A stretch of 64,000 nt of DNA from an uncultured Sutterella sp. (GCA_900544345.1 UQUR01000001.1:241783-305782), one strand, 5' to 3'; positions 25,497 through 34,191 are shown, numbered from the stretch's first letter. The notes: generated by a model not told the origin, from the letters alone. Translations and numbers: made by a program.

Positions 25497-27347
25497 TTAC
25501 CGATCGTGGCCGCGTTCCTTAGAGGAATACTTACGGTTGGTTTGACCCTTGATCTTCACCGTGTCGAAAGCAGCGATACGATCGCCGCCATCGCGGGTAT
25601 AGAGCCACGTATCATAGACGGCGCCAGCTAACATGAAGCGGGCGAGGTCTTTTTGCACGAAGGTCATAACCATATCCAACTTACCGTCGCCGTTGACATC
25701 TTCAGCAGCGAAGGCGGTCGGCTTAGCCAAATCACCCATCACGCCGGAGGTCGTGAGGCTGGAGCGGCCCACACCACCGTAGGTGTTCTTTTGATCAATC
25801 TTCGTAGCATCGAGGTCTTCGTCGCTCAAGAGAGCAAACTTCACCGTGCTTGTGCTCTTCGGATCGATTTCGTCGGCCAGAATCACAACTTTATGCGGAG
25901 CGATTTCATCCAAGTGAGCTTGGATAGCACCTTGAGCTTCTTGAAGCTTGGCAACGTTGTAGCGATGCAAGAGGTTCAAAGCGTGTTCCTTAGAAACCTT
26001 CATGGCAGCCTTGGCTTGTTCGCGGATGCCAGCTTGTTCGTCAGCCCATTTTTCTTCAAGATCTTCGATGATGTCAAAGTTATCATCGCGGTCATCACGT
26101 TGGTATTCCAACGTATTGGCGTTGTTGATAAAGGTGATGCTGGCATATTCCGGATGGTAGTCAAAGCGGCTATCGCGGGCGTTGAAATGTTCCTTCATGG
26201 CCGTAGCGGCGTCCATGAAGCTCATGCTGGCACCGGGTTTAGCCAACGGGTAGAACGGGATGTACGGCGTTTCGCACGGACGGGCCAAAGCGCGGTAGCT
26301 CGTGATGAGTTCAGGAATGTCGTTGATTTCAAAGACCACGGATTCGTGCGTCGTTACACGGCACGGACCGAAGCCCAGATGGTGGTACCAGCCGTCCTTG
26401 TCGTCACCGATTTGATCTTCGTGCAGACGAAGGATGTTTTGAACGTCATGTACCGTAAACTTCTTATCAGGCGTGAAGGAGTACGGGAACTTTTCAGCAT
26501 CGGTGATCTTTTCACCAGTGATGTATTCCCAGGCTACTTGGTTACGGCCGAAGTTATAGCCCACAGAGCGTTGTTCAGCAGGTTGCACAGCAACACGGAA
26601 GTTGAAGTCATTGTAGACACCTGGTGTAGCGGGTTTGTAGCGGCCGTTCTTAATAGAGCGTTCGATCAAGCCCGGGGAAACGATCACGTTTTCAGTGTCG
26701 GTAGCGTCAACCTTGTCCATCATGAAGTTGTTCGGAATATAGATCACTTCATTGTCTTTGACGCGACGAGCAACCCAGACATTGCCCTTGTGAATGGCCA
26801 ATTGCCAAGCTTCCTTCGTATCAGCGATCGTATAGGTACGGCCTTCAGAGAAATAGCCGTACTTGGTGAGAAGATCTGTGGCAATCTTCACAGCTTCACG
26901 TGCACTGTGAGCACGTTCGGCCATCAAGCGGCGGATACCATAGCCAATGCCGCCGTCCTTCAACTTTTGATCTTTATCGAAAATGTTCGAGCAAGCGTTA
27001 GAAACGATCACGACACCAGCGTCGTTTACGAAGCCGTCAGAGAAAGAGGAGCCGTTCGGATCGAGCGTTTGAGACCAGTAAAAGCCCAAGGTTTCGCGAA
27101 CTTGGGGAATCATGGCAGCGGTCGGTTCATACTTAATCATCGTACCGGCCTTGTGTTTGGCAGGCGGTACATAGTATTGCGGATTAAAGACTCGGCCGCC
27201 GTTATCTTCGTTGTGGCCAACGATGACTTGGCCGGTGGCTGAAGCGTCTTTACCGACGATCACGGTCGAGCAGGCCATAGCTGTCAGAGGCAAGGCAACC
27301 AAAGCGCTCGAGATGGCGCAAGCCATCAAAGATGCACGTAATTTCAT
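25497..27347 (-). CDS. C69-family dipeptidase, exported
   Basis: This 616-residue N-terminal nucleophile peptidase hydrolyses dipeptides. The signal peptide (MKLRASLMACAISSALVALP, then LTAMA) ends at Cys26, which is the predicted catalytic N-terminal Cys in ACSTVIVGKDAS. It is followed by the family motif IVGHNEDNGG and GSSFSDGFVNDAGVVIVSN. A late DVNGDGKLD motif (about residue 555) resembles a calcium-binding FG-GAP/EF-hand loop, unusual in basic C69 enzymes. The predicted location is the periplasm. Strong codon bias leaves a 529-codon open frame on the opposite strand, which I regard as an artefact. Confidence 0.9.
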   Translation of the reverse strand: MKLRASLMACAISSALVALPLTAMACSTVIVGKDASATGQVIVGHNEDNGGRVFNPQYYVPPAKHKAGTMIKYEPTAAMIPQVRETLGFYWSQTLDPNGSSFSDGFVNDAGVVIVSNACSNIFDKDQKLKDGGIGYGIRRLMAERAHSAREAVKIATDLLTKYGYFSEGRTYTIADTKEAWQLAIHKGNVWVARRVKDNEVIYIPNNFMMDKVDATDTENVIVSPGLIERSIKNGRYKPATPGVYNDFNFRVAVQPAEQRSVGYNFGRNQVAWEYITGEKITDAEKFPYSFTPDKKFTVHDVQNILRLHEDQIGDDKDGWYHHLGFGPCRVTTHESVVFEINDIPELITSYRALARPCETPYIPFYPLAKPGASMSFMDAATAMKEHFNARDSRFDYHPEYASITFINNANTLEYQRDDRDDNFDIIEDLEEKWADEQAGIREQAKAAMKVSKEHALNLLHRYNVAKLQEAQGAIQAHLDEIAPHKVVILADEIDPKSTSTVKFALLSDEDLDATKIDQKNTYGGVGRSSLTTSGVMGDLAKPTAFAAEDVNGDGKLDMVMTFVQKDLARFMLAGAVYDTWLYTRDGGDRIAAFDTVKIKGQTNRKYSSKERGHDR

Positions 27348-27575
27348 AGCAGTAAGCTCCTAATATTTATACAGCATGAGTTTTTACATAAAAACTCAGA
27401 CGCACAATTCCGGAACAAAATGAGGCGAAATTTGCGACAGCGTGCATTTTGCTCTCCGTGAAAATAAATTCAATTAGGGGAAAGTTCGGGTAAGTGTAAC
27501 AAGCAGTAAGAATCTGAGTTAAGTGAAAAGCAAAATTAGGTTTTAATCAAAATACACAAGGGTTAATACGAAGAA
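27348..27575. promoter_or_regulatory. Upstream region of the C69 gene
   Basis: These 228 bases hold the leader of the reverse C69 gene (a GGAGCTTACTGC ribosome site just before its ATG) and the end region of the hipA-like gene. No RNA gene or clear operator is visible. Confidence 0.3.
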
Positions 27576-28751
27576 TTAGAAATCAAGCTGTTCAAAAGCT
27601 TTACGCATATTGTCAATTTCTAAGGGGTCTGCCTGGAATTCACGTGCGACTTTTTCCCAGTTTTGAGAACAAAATGCAGAGATGTGCAGGGCTTGTTCTT
27701 CTGCTTTTCTGGGCGTCAATCCAAAATATCGACAGACTTCAACGGCTTTTTTTAGGTCCGGGCGGTCGCAGTCATCGGTTACTGCAGTGGCATGGTGGCG
27801 TCGGTTAACGGAGATTGGATCCGGTTTTAAAGAGTAAATTGGTGCTAGCGTCCAGCCGTCGCCTTCTCGGATAAAAGAGATATTGTCGAGGCTGTCGTGG
27901 ACATTGCCAATACACATATTAAAGACCATGCGGCGCCAAAGTTCTTCCAGATCCTGTTTAGGTTTGGTGCCTTCCTGGTTGAGAATATCTGCTACTTCTA
28001 AATAGCTATGTTCATCGGTCTGAGCGCATAAAAGAGCTTTGGCAGTTGCTGTCGGCAGAGCTGATCCATGAGCTGTCCGGTCAAAGCGCAAAGTGACAAG
28101 CGTATCCATCCCGCGGGTTGAAGTGAGCTCTGCGGTAACAGTTTTTAGTCCCAAACGCTTAGCTAAACTCAAGGCAACACCTTCCCAGATGATTAAATTG
28201 CGAAGAGGATCAGGGATGTTAAATTTTGAAATTAAATTTTTATTTTTACCAGATATATAACCGAGCTTAAAACGTTCGCCGGGTAGGGCACTTAGACCTT
28301 TATAGAGAGAATCTATTGCGGAAATATTCAAGTGACCCATCATCAGACGCTCTAAATCAAGTGCTACAGCGCCGACTTCCTTATATTGAAGGGGAAGTTC
28401 AATATCAGGTTTAAATCCAATTGCACCAACTCGAAGTACTTCTTGAGAAAGAAGCATTAACTCTATGTTTGTTAAGTCTTTTTTGTAAATAAAACGTGCA
28501 GCTTTACGCGCTCCTAACCCAGGGATTAAGTCATACATGAACCCGAAGTACGGATGAGCAAGATCTGTTTTAAAAACCTTGGGAATTAAGGGTAAATCAC
28601 GGCTTAATGCATAGCCGTAATCCAACCATTGGGGGTCATAGACAAAGAATAAAGCCGACCCCTCTCTGCCAGGGTCATCAATGCTCAATTGACCAATTGG
28701 CAGGGGGTTGGAAGAACTTTTAAAGTAAAGGTTTAAGACCTTGCCAGGCAT
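27576..28751 (-). CDS. HipA-like protein, probable pseudokinase
   Basis: This 391-residue protein has the HipA fold. It has an N-terminal domain (about 1–105, LSIDDPGREGSALFFVYDP, SRDLPLIP), then a kinase-like domain with retained Lys176 (LISKF) and Glu190 (WEGVAL). The catalytic loop reads IGNVHDSLDN, where HipA proteins normally have N-T-D-x-H-x-x-N: the catalytic Asp is replaced by His285 while Asn290 is kept. The next metal-binding Asp of LxPxYDLxP is replaced by Ser307 (LAPIYSLKP). Active HipA phosphorylates GltX; this version is likely catalytically impaired. An HTH gene lies one base upstream. Confidence 0.82.
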   Translation of the reverse strand: MPGKVLNLYFKSSSNPLPIGQLSIDDPGREGSALFFVYDPQWLDYGYALSRDLPLIPKVFKTDLAHPYFGFMYDLIPGLGARKAARFIYKKDLTNIELMLLSQEVLRVGAIGFKPDIELPLQYKEVGAVALDLERLMMGHLNISAIDSLYKGLSALPGERFKLGYISGKNKNLISKFNIPDPLRNLIIWEGVALSLAKRLGLKTVTAELTSTRGMDTLVTLRFDRTAHGSALPTATAKALLCAQTDEHSYLEVADILNQEGTKPKQDLEELWRRMVFNMCIGNVHDSLDNISFIREGDGWTLAPIYSLKPDPISVNRRHHATAVTDDCDRPDLKKAVEVCRYFGLTPRKAEEQALHISAFCSQNWEKVAREFQADPLEIDNMRKAFEQLDF

Positions 28752-28752
28752 T

Positions 28753-29061
28753 TTAAATCAAACGACGGGGAGCGCGAGCTCTTTTAGGCAGCCGTTCTGA
28801 TTCAAGTCGTAAACCAGACGTATCAGCTGACGGTGAAGCAATATCACCCATTGGGGCTCCTAAACCGATAGCTTGCATGATAGCAGCCACGTTACCGATG
28901 GCAACACCGGGGTCTCCTGCTTCAACTTTGGCTAGGGTGTTGAGCGAGATTCCAGCGCGTTCAGCTACCTGCGATTGCGGCAAGCGACGACGGAGACGAG
29001 CAATTTTCAAATTTGCTCCAAGCGCCTTTAACGAAGTTTCTACGGCTAATGATGGACGCAT
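28753..29061 (-). CDS. HipB-like XRE-family HTH regulator
   Basis: This roughly 102-residue protein carries a Cro/C1-type HTH (GANLKIARLRRRLPQSQVAE and ISLNTLAKVEAG, about 10–60) and a basic, proline/arginine-rich tail. It is the expected DNA-binding partner of the HipA-like protein and should autoregulate the pair. The ATG at 29061 follows TGAGAAT and an inverted repeat; an ATG at 29103 would add residues without a family match. The stop and the hipA start are separated by one base. Confidence 0.8.
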   Translation of the reverse strand: MRPSLAVETSLKALGANLKIARLRRRLPQSQVAERAGISLNTLAKVEAGDPGVAIGNVAAIMQAIGLGAPMGDIASPSADTSGLRLESERLPKRARAPRRLI

Positions 29062-29067
29062 TTTATT

Positions 29068-29081
29068 CTCAAAATAATGAG
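29068..29081. promoter_or_regulatory. Possible autoregulatory operator of the hipBA-like pair
   Basis: CTCA and TGAG flank a 6-base AT spacer immediately upstream of the HTH start codon. Short palindromes of this form are usual for HipB-type operators, but the arms are only 4 bp. Confidence 0.3.
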
Positions 29082-29103
29082 TAAATAGTGTTTTAATGCC
29101 CAT

Positions 29104-29512
29104 TATTATGATGATTAATTCTATCTATGTCAAGAGGATCAGACTTTTAAAGTAAATGGGTTGAAACCCCTATATTTTTTACTTTAAGTTGGATATAAAA
29201 CGCAAAATAATAAATATAAGCACTATATAAGGCTTAAAATATTGCGTATTAATAGAAATATAAAACAGATAAATTCAACGTTTCGGATACTATTTTGATC
29301 CGTTTCTCAACTTTAAGTTTTCTTCTTCAATACGCTACGAGAAAGGTTACAAAAAATAAAATAAGAATATAAAATAATGTAAATAGATAAAAACTATTGT
29401 TCTTCCGATCGGTCTGGTTTTGAATAAAGTCGAAATTTTTAAAATATTAAAAATAAAAAAATAAATTCAAAAAATACCAAATTAATTTTTTAATTATTTT
29501 TTGCTTAATACA
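29104..29512. other. AT-rich intergenic region
   Basis: About 400 bases between the hipBA-like genes and the D-amino-acid enzyme terminator are strongly AT-rich with many stops in all frames. A small hairpin GGGTTGAAACCC sits near 29158–29169. I see no gene or RNA here. Confidence 0.4.
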
Positions 29513-29547
29513 TAAAAAAAAGACCGGCTTAATGTTTTGCCGGTCTT
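29513..29547 (-). terminator. Rho-independent terminator of the D-amino-acid enzyme gene
   Basis: AAGACCGGC (29520–29528) pairs with GCCGGTCTT (29539–29547), followed on the reverse strand by a TTTTTTT tract, 30 bases past the gene's stop. Confidence 0.88.
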
Positions 29548-29576
29548 GAAACTATTACTGTTTTGTTCTTTGGTGT

Positions 29577-30704
29577 TTACCAACCATAAAATCTCGTCCA
29601 ACAGTCTTTAATTTCTAAATTGTTATTTACAACGTAATAGCAAGGATGTTGTGCTCCGGTCGAACATGCATGATTGGGTAAAATTCTCAGACGCGTTCCG
29701 ATCGGAAAATCTTTCGGGTTAAGTGTCTTACCGTTCCTGGCTGAAATGATTCCATGTTCCTGATTGGCACCACTGACCCATAAATCTTTAATCATGTGAC
29801 CATTAATATCACAGACTAAGCCGTATCCTTGGTCTACTTTTTGATTGGCTGTTCCTCGGTCGCGTGAAAGCGCCATCCAGCCTCCGTCTGTAATCACCCA
29901 GCCTTTTTCCATCTGATGTCCGATGACAGTTACCAATAGCGACAATGCAATATCATTGGGTTTACAAATACCCACTCCAGCTTGGAAAAGATCAAAAAAT
30001 ACATAAACGCCAGCTCGAACTTCCGTAACGCCGCTTAAGTCTTCGTCAGTTAGGGCTGTCGGAGTGGATCCGACAGAGATAATGGACAGCTCATAGCCAG
30101 CGTCACGTAGTGTCTGGGCAGCCCGGCATATTCCGTCTCGTTCACCCTGAGCTCGCTTCAAAAGCTCTTCATGTGTGTCGACGTCATAAGAACCTCCAGC
30201 ATGGGTTAGAACTCCGACGAGTTTTGCGGGTGTTCTGAGTTCTTTTGCAACTTGCACGATTTCAGGGCTGTCAGGTGTGAGCCCTGAACGGTGTCCATCG
30301 CAATCTATTTCAATTAAGACCGAGATGGGTAAATTTTCTTTCTGGCAAAAGTCCGTGACTGCATGAGCGGCCTCAACACTATCGAGAATAATTTTGAGAT
30401 CCACCCCTTGTCTGATCAAAGTGGCTACGCGATGAAGCTTTTGCGGGGCTATCCCTACAGCGTAAATCATATCTTTTATGCCGTGACGGGCAAATTCTTC
30501 AGCCTCTTTGAGTGTTGAGACTGTAGCAGGGCCCTCAGGAGTCCATATCTGGCGCTTAGCGACTTCCCAGCATTTGCTTGTTTTCAGGTGCGGTCTTAAG
30601 CTCACACCGAGCGATTTCATTTTGTTGCTCATTCGCTCGATATTGGCGTTCATTTTGGCTTCATCCAGAATTAAAGCCGGTGTATCAACGGTAAGCAGAT
30701 TCAC
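29577..30704 (-). CDS. DSD1-family PLP enzyme (D-threonine aldolase/D-serine dehydratase type)
   Basis: This roughly 375-residue fold-III PLP enzyme is of the alanine-racemase N-domain type that cleaves D-3-hydroxy amino acids or dehydrates D-serine. Signatures are VDTPALILDE, the PLP Lys in RPHLKTSKC (about residue 41), VLIEIDCDGHRSG, a Ser/Gly phosphate loop ISVGSTPTAL, and the late metal-binding LPNHACSTGAQH. GTG at 30704 is chosen because GAGGG lies six bases before it; another GTG at 30716 has no site. The yjbR gene lies 20 bases upstream on the same strand. Confidence 0.87.
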   Translation of the reverse strand: MNLLTVDTPALILDEAKMNANIERMSNKMKSLGVSLRPHLKTSKCWEVAKRQIWTPEGPATVSTLKEAEEFARHGIKDMIYAVGIAPQKLHRVATLIRQGVDLKIILDSVEAAHAVTDFCQKENLPISVLIEIDCDGHRSGLTPDSPEIVQVAKELRTPAKLVGVLTHAGGSYDVDTHEELLKRAQGERDGICRAAQTLRDAGYELSIISVGSTPTALTDEDLSGVTEVRAGVYVFFDLFQAGVGICKPNDIALSLLVTVIGHQMEKGWVITDGGWMALSRDRGTANQKVDQGYGLVCDINGHMIKDLWVSGANQEHGIISARNGKTLNPKDFPIGTRLRILPNHACSTGAQHPCYYVVNNNLEIKDCWTRFYGW

Positions 30705-30724
30705 TTTTTCCCTCACTTTTTTTC

Positions 30725-31126
30725 TTAATCGTACTCCGCTTTAACTGCAGATTTAGATTTTTTTGATTTGTGAGCGGTTAGTTCATAACTTTTTTGCGTT
30801 AATTCGACAAGCAGATCATTGAGCTCCTCTTGATCGTCCAAAATGATGCTGATCCAGTATTTTTTGTTCATGTGGTAAGCGGGCAAAATACTCTCGTACT
30901 GAAGTAATTTTTCTCGGTCTTTCTCTGCGCACTTGAGATTGACAATGTCTAATTGACCGAAAGCACCGATTCCTAATTTTTTAGCTTCAACGGTCATCAC
31001 AACCGCAAACCATTTCAAATTGTCTTTTCTTCGAAAGACAGCTGTGACCCAATCATCTTCGAACGGATAATCCGGTTCTGTTTTCAGTCGTTCGAAAACC
31101 ATTTTGAAATATTCTTCGCGAATCAT
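30725..31126 (-). CDS. MmcQ/YjbR family protein
   Basis: This 133-residue protein belongs to the YjbR fold group, which has a CyaY-like architecture and is often described as DNA-binding without firm function. Visible features are YPFEDDWVTAVFRRKDNLKW, FGQLDIVNLKCA and the closing YHMNKKYWISIILDD. The end is Lys-rich. It precedes the D-amino-acid enzyme and is probably cotranscribed with it. Confidence 0.82.
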   Translation of the reverse strand: MIREEYFKMVFERLKTEPDYPFEDDWVTAVFRRKDNLKWFAVVMTVEAKKLGIGAFGQLDIVNLKCAEKDREKLLQYESILPAYHMNKKYWISIILDDQEELNDLLVELTQKSYELTAHKSKKSKSAVKAEYD

Positions 31127-31157
31127 ACTGTCCCCTGAAAGCCAAGATACATAATGC

Positions 31158-31214
31158 TTAATATTATTTTTTAAGTATTTTAATTCTCTAATAATATTAA
31201 AACAATATTAATAT
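31158..31214. repeat. Cluster of TTAATATTAA-like palindromes
   Basis: Upstream of the glycerate kinase gene lie TTAATATTA (31158–31166), TAATATTAA (31192–31200) and overlapping AATATTAATAT copies (31204–31214). The same core occurs at 33.12 and 34.93 kb around the parA/RHH genes, and at 18.5 kb. Confidence 0.45.
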
Positions 31215-31273
31215 AATTCTATTTTCTTGAGCAAATTCAATCTCATTGGTACGATAGCACCGGGAGATTTTTC

Positions 31274-32428
31274 ATGGCTGTTGTCATTGCTTTGGATTCT
31301 TTTAAAGGATCATTGTCCGCTGCAAAGGCTTCTCGGGCTCTAGCTCAGGGTATCGGGGAAGTTGTGCCTGAAGAAAAGGTGATTGTTTTACCGATCGCCG
31401 ATGGGGGCGATGGGCTGATTGATTGCCTCAATGAGTCATTCTTAGCTCAGGGTTGGAAGCTTCAATCCCTTTGGGTAACAGGACCTTACAGTAAGAAGGT
31501 CAAAGCTTCTTATCTTTTAAAAGAGAAAAATGCATTTATTGAAATGGCTCGCTCATCAGGTCTGACTTTGGTCGGTAACGATCAAAGAAGGCCGCTTTTA
31601 AGTACTACATACGGCTTAGGTGAAGTGATTACTGATGCGGTAAACCGCGGCGCAACAACGCTATATATCGGTTTAGGGGGTAGTGCTACAAATGATCTGG
31701 GCTTAGGTTGTATGCAGGCCTTAGGAGTTGATTTGTGGACCGAAGATCATCAGCTCATAGCTCAACCCTTTAAGTCCGGGGATCTTTTGAAACTTAAAGA
31801 GATTTCAACGGAAAAGTTTGACTCTAAATTTAGCAACGTTAAAGTAGTTGCTGTCTGCGATGTCTCCAATGTCTTATTGGGGGAAAAGGGGGCAACTGAA
31901 GTTTTTGGCCCACAAAAGGGACTGAGATCAGAAGAGATTTGGCAAATCGAAAGCGCAATGATACGGGTTGCAACTCTCTTAAAAGAGTATTTCGGAAAGG
32001 ATTACTCAGAAACTCACGGAGCTGGTGCCGCTGGAGGGATGGGAGCTGCGCTTATGTGGTTTTTTGATGCGAAGGTTGAAAACGGAATTGATACCGTATT
32101 GGATTTGCTTCAATTTGAAAACGCTCTTAAAAAAGCTCAGTTTGTAATTACCGGAGAGGGGTCTTTTGATGAGCAGTCCCTTTCGGGCAAGGCTCCTTTG
32201 GGCGTATTGAAAATGGCAAAAGCCCATGGGCAAAGTATTTCTTTAGTGGCCGGCCGAATTCGTGTCTCTGAAAAAACGCTTAGAGATTTAGGTTTCGATT
32301 CTTTTTTCTCTATCAGAGACATCGCTGCAAGTGATGAGGAGAGCTTTTTGAATGCTAAAGAGCTTTTAATTGAGGTCGGGCGTTTATGGGCTCAAAAGCA
32401 TTTAAAAGCACAAAAACTAATTAATTAA
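31274..32428 (+). CDS. Glycerate kinase
   Basis: This 384-residue enzyme of the GlxK/GarK family phosphorylates D-glycerate to 2-phosphoglycerate. Family signs are IALDSFKGSLSA at the N terminus, LPIADGGDGLID, a glycine-rich GLGGSATNDLGLGCM, the ATEVFGPQKG motif and GAGAAGGMGAAL. No other glyoxylate pathway gene is adjacent, so its metabolic context here is unclear. The parA-like gene follows 26 bases later. Confidence 0.93.
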   Translation: MAVVIALDSFKGSLSAAKASRALAQGIGEVVPEEKVIVLPIADGGDGLIDCLNESFLAQGWKLQSLWVTGPYSKKVKASYLLKEKNAFIEMARSSGLTLVGNDQRRPLLSTTYGLGEVITDAVNRGATTLYIGLGGSATNDLGLGCMQALGVDLWTEDHQLIAQPFKSGDLLKLKEISTEKFDSKFSNVKVVAVCDVSNVLLGEKGATEVFGPQKGLRSEEIWQIESAMIRVATLLKEYFGKDYSETHGAGAAGGMGAALMWFFDAKVENGIDTVLDLLQFENALKKAQFVITGEGSFDEQSLSGKAPLGVLKMAKAHGQSISLVAGRIRVSEKTLRDLGFDSFFSIRDIAASDEESFLNAKELLIEVGRLWAQKHLKAQKLIN

Positions 32429-32454
32429 TCTTAAATAACTATTGGAATAATATT

Positions 32455-33096
32455 ATGATCATAGCAGTCGCTAATACTAAAGGTGGAACAGGAAAAACAA
32501 CAACCGCCCTGCAGCTTGCTCTTTACCGGCAAAGTCTCGGTCATGAAGTATGGCTTGTTGATGGAGATGAGCAGCAATCAGCTCTGACTGCGGTGAGCAT
32601 TCGTTCGGAAAACAATGTTAAACCAGCTCTTGCGTGTTCTGCCTATTCTGATGCGAGAACATTGAAGTCGCAAATAGAAACCCAGGTCAATAAGTGGGAA
32701 GATATCATTATTGATGTAGGGGGACGGGATACTGGAGCGTTGCGTGCTGCACTTTTGGTTTGTGACGTCCTTTTAGTTCCTGTGCAACCTAGAAGCTATG
32801 ATGTTTGGGCACTATCTAAATTAGAAGACATTATTCGTGATGCGCGTGACATCGGTGCACAATTTGATGCTTATTGTTTTTTATCTTGCGCAGACAGTCA
32901 AGGCGCAGACAATCAGGAAGCCGCAGAGGTCATGAAGCAGTGTGAAGAAATGCAGTTTATGGATCGTTTGATCGGACGTCGCAAAGCTTTTGCTACAGCG
33001 GGCGGGGCAGGGTTGAGTGTATTTGAATTGCGTCCCAAGGATCCTAAAGCCTGCGCAGAATTAAAGGCTTTGGCTGAAGCTGTTTTCAATCTTTAA
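32455..33096 (+). CDS. ParA-family partition ATPase
   Basis: This 213-residue ATPase has the deviant Walker A KGGTGKTTTALQL (residues about 9–21), Asp-containing WLVDGDEQQSA and Walker B IIIDVGGRD. It is short, lacking the N-terminal HTH of plasmid P1 ParA, and so resembles the small ParA partners of ribbon-helix-helix ParG/ParB-like proteins. Small ParA proteins position plasmids or protein clusters by cycling on nucleoid DNA. The next gene encodes an RHH protein and a 28-bp palindrome lies between them. The location on the chromosome suggests an integrated or repurposed plasmid cassette. Confidence 0.88.
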   Translation: MIIAVANTKGGTGKTTTALQLALYRQSLGHEVWLVDGDEQQSALTAVSIRSENNVKPALACSAYSDARTLKSQIETQVNKWEDIIIDVGGRDTGALRAALLVCDVLLVPVQPRSYDVWALSKLEDIIRDARDIGAQFDAYCFLSCADSQGADNQEAAEVMKQCEEMQFMDRLIGRRKAFATAGGAGLSVFELRPKDPKACAELKALAEAVFNL

Positions 33097-33109
33097 TTGA
33101 TATTTAATT

Positions 33110-33137
33110 TAAATTATTTTAATATTAAAATAATTTA
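33110..33137. repeat. 28-bp perfect palindrome between parA and the RHH gene
   Basis: The segment is a perfect inverted repeat with no spacer, centred on AAT|ATT. It contains TTTTAATATTAAAA at its core. It is placed where RHH-type partition regulators bind (operator or parS) and shares its core with palindromes at 31.16, 31.19 and 34.93 kb. Confidence 0.6.
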
Positions 33138-33164
33138 TGAATAATACTTAATTGAGGTTTAAAG

Positions 33165-33422
33165 ATGGCCATTACGATGTTGCGTAAAAAGCCGATGGCT
33201 GAGAAAAAAGAACTCGACGAGAAGGCAGTAGATGACTTTTTAGACTCTGCCTCTAATGTCAAAAAAGAAGTGGTTTCTAAAAAGAAAAAACAGATTACCC
33301 TTACGATTTCAGAATCATTATTGCAATCTGTAGATGAGGCAGCTCATGAATTAGGACTTTCTAGAGCTGCTTATATTAATGCAGCTGTCTCCACAGCCCT
33401 AAAAAACGGTTTAACCCGCTAA
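33165..33422 (+). CDS. Small ribbon-helix-helix protein, probable ParA partner
   Basis: This 85-residue basic protein has a flexible charged N terminus (about 1–45, MAEKKELDEKAVDDF, KKEVVSKKKK) and a C-terminal RHH/CopG-like unit: a strand KKQITLTISESLLQ followed by VDEAAHELGLSRAAYINAAV. This layout (disordered arm plus RHH) is that of ParG-type partition proteins, in which the arm contacts ParA. A GAGG ribosome site precedes the ATG. It directly follows the ParA gene and palindrome. Confidence 0.75.
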   Translation: MAITMLRKKPMAEKKELDEKAVDDFLDSASNVKKEVVSKKKKQITLTISESLLQSVDEAAHELGLSRAAYINAAVSTALKNGLTR

Positions 33423-33473
33423 GTTCTCGGGCCGGATTAAACTTTCGGCCTGTACTCTGCTTTTGCCTTTTTC

Positions 33474-34124
33474 CTAAACTTCAATCAAGCCTTGTTCAAA
33501 ATCCGAAATCGCTTTTGGAAGTTGATTTAAAGAGCTGATAACAAGCATAGGTGACGGAATTGCTTCTGGTTTGGCCATACCAATTCGGTTGTGCCAGATA
33601 GTGGCTAATCCGACTTTAGAAGTTCCCAGCATGTCATAGGCAGATCCCGCTACAAATATTGCTTCACTAGCCTTGACGTCGGCGAGTTTGAGTGCGAGTT
33701 CGTAAGGACGAGGATCGGGCTTGTAGTAGCCTGCCTGAGCTGCAGTAACTACAACATCAAAATCTATGCCGATCTGAGCGGCTGCTTGTCTGCCTAGCTT
33801 CTCGGAGCAGTTGGTGACTACTCCTAATCGAAAGTCTTTTTTGAGATTAGTTAAAACCTGAAAACATTCCGGCCAGCCACGTAGTGTATGCCAGCGCTTT
33901 TGCAGCTCATCGGCAAGCGATCGATTAAAGCCTGCCGCAAGAGCCGCTTCTTCAACGAGCGTTTCGTAGGGACGATAGGCTCCGCAACCGTAAGTAATTT
34001 TTAGATATTCAAACCTCCATTTGCGGCCAGCCTTTTTGTCACCGGCGGCTTCTTCCCAGATGGTCCAAGAGTCCATCAATGCAGTCAATAAGTCAAAAAG
34101 AATTAGCTTTGGTTTGTTGCTCAT
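33474..34124 (-). CDS. HAD-superfamily hydrolase, haloacid-dehalogenase-like
   Basis: This 216-residue HAD protein starts with the nucleophile strand LILFDLLTALMDSW, where the second Asp of DxD is not Asp but Leu, as in 2-haloacid dehalogenase-type members. It has GVVTNCSEKLG (motif II Thr), Lys in YYKPDPRPYE and VAGSAYDMLGT in place of the usual acidic motif IV. The substrate is not predictable. It is divergent from the YjjG-like HAD gene at 34192. Confidence 0.83.
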   Translation of the reverse strand: MSNKPKLILFDLLTALMDSWTIWEEAAGDKKAGRKWRFEYLKITYGCGAYRPYETLVEEAALAAGFNRSLADELQKRWHTLRGWPECFQVLTNLKKDFRLGVVTNCSEKLGRQAAAQIGIDFDVVVTAAQAGYYKPDPRPYELALKLADVKASEAIFVAGSAYDMLGTSKVGLATIWHNRIGMAKPEAIPSPMLVISSLNQLPKAISDFEQGLIEV

Positions 34125-34191
34125 TCACTTTCTCCTTTTTCAATAAACCCTTTTGTACAATTATGAGCTGGATTCTTGTTAGGAAAAAGTT

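Noticed and set aside
25653..27242. A 529-codon open frame on the forward strand, opposite the C69 peptidase gene
   Set aside because: It has no family features and mirrors the strong codon bias of the peptidase gene, which has signal peptide, catalytic Cys and conserved motifs. It is a codon-bias shadow.
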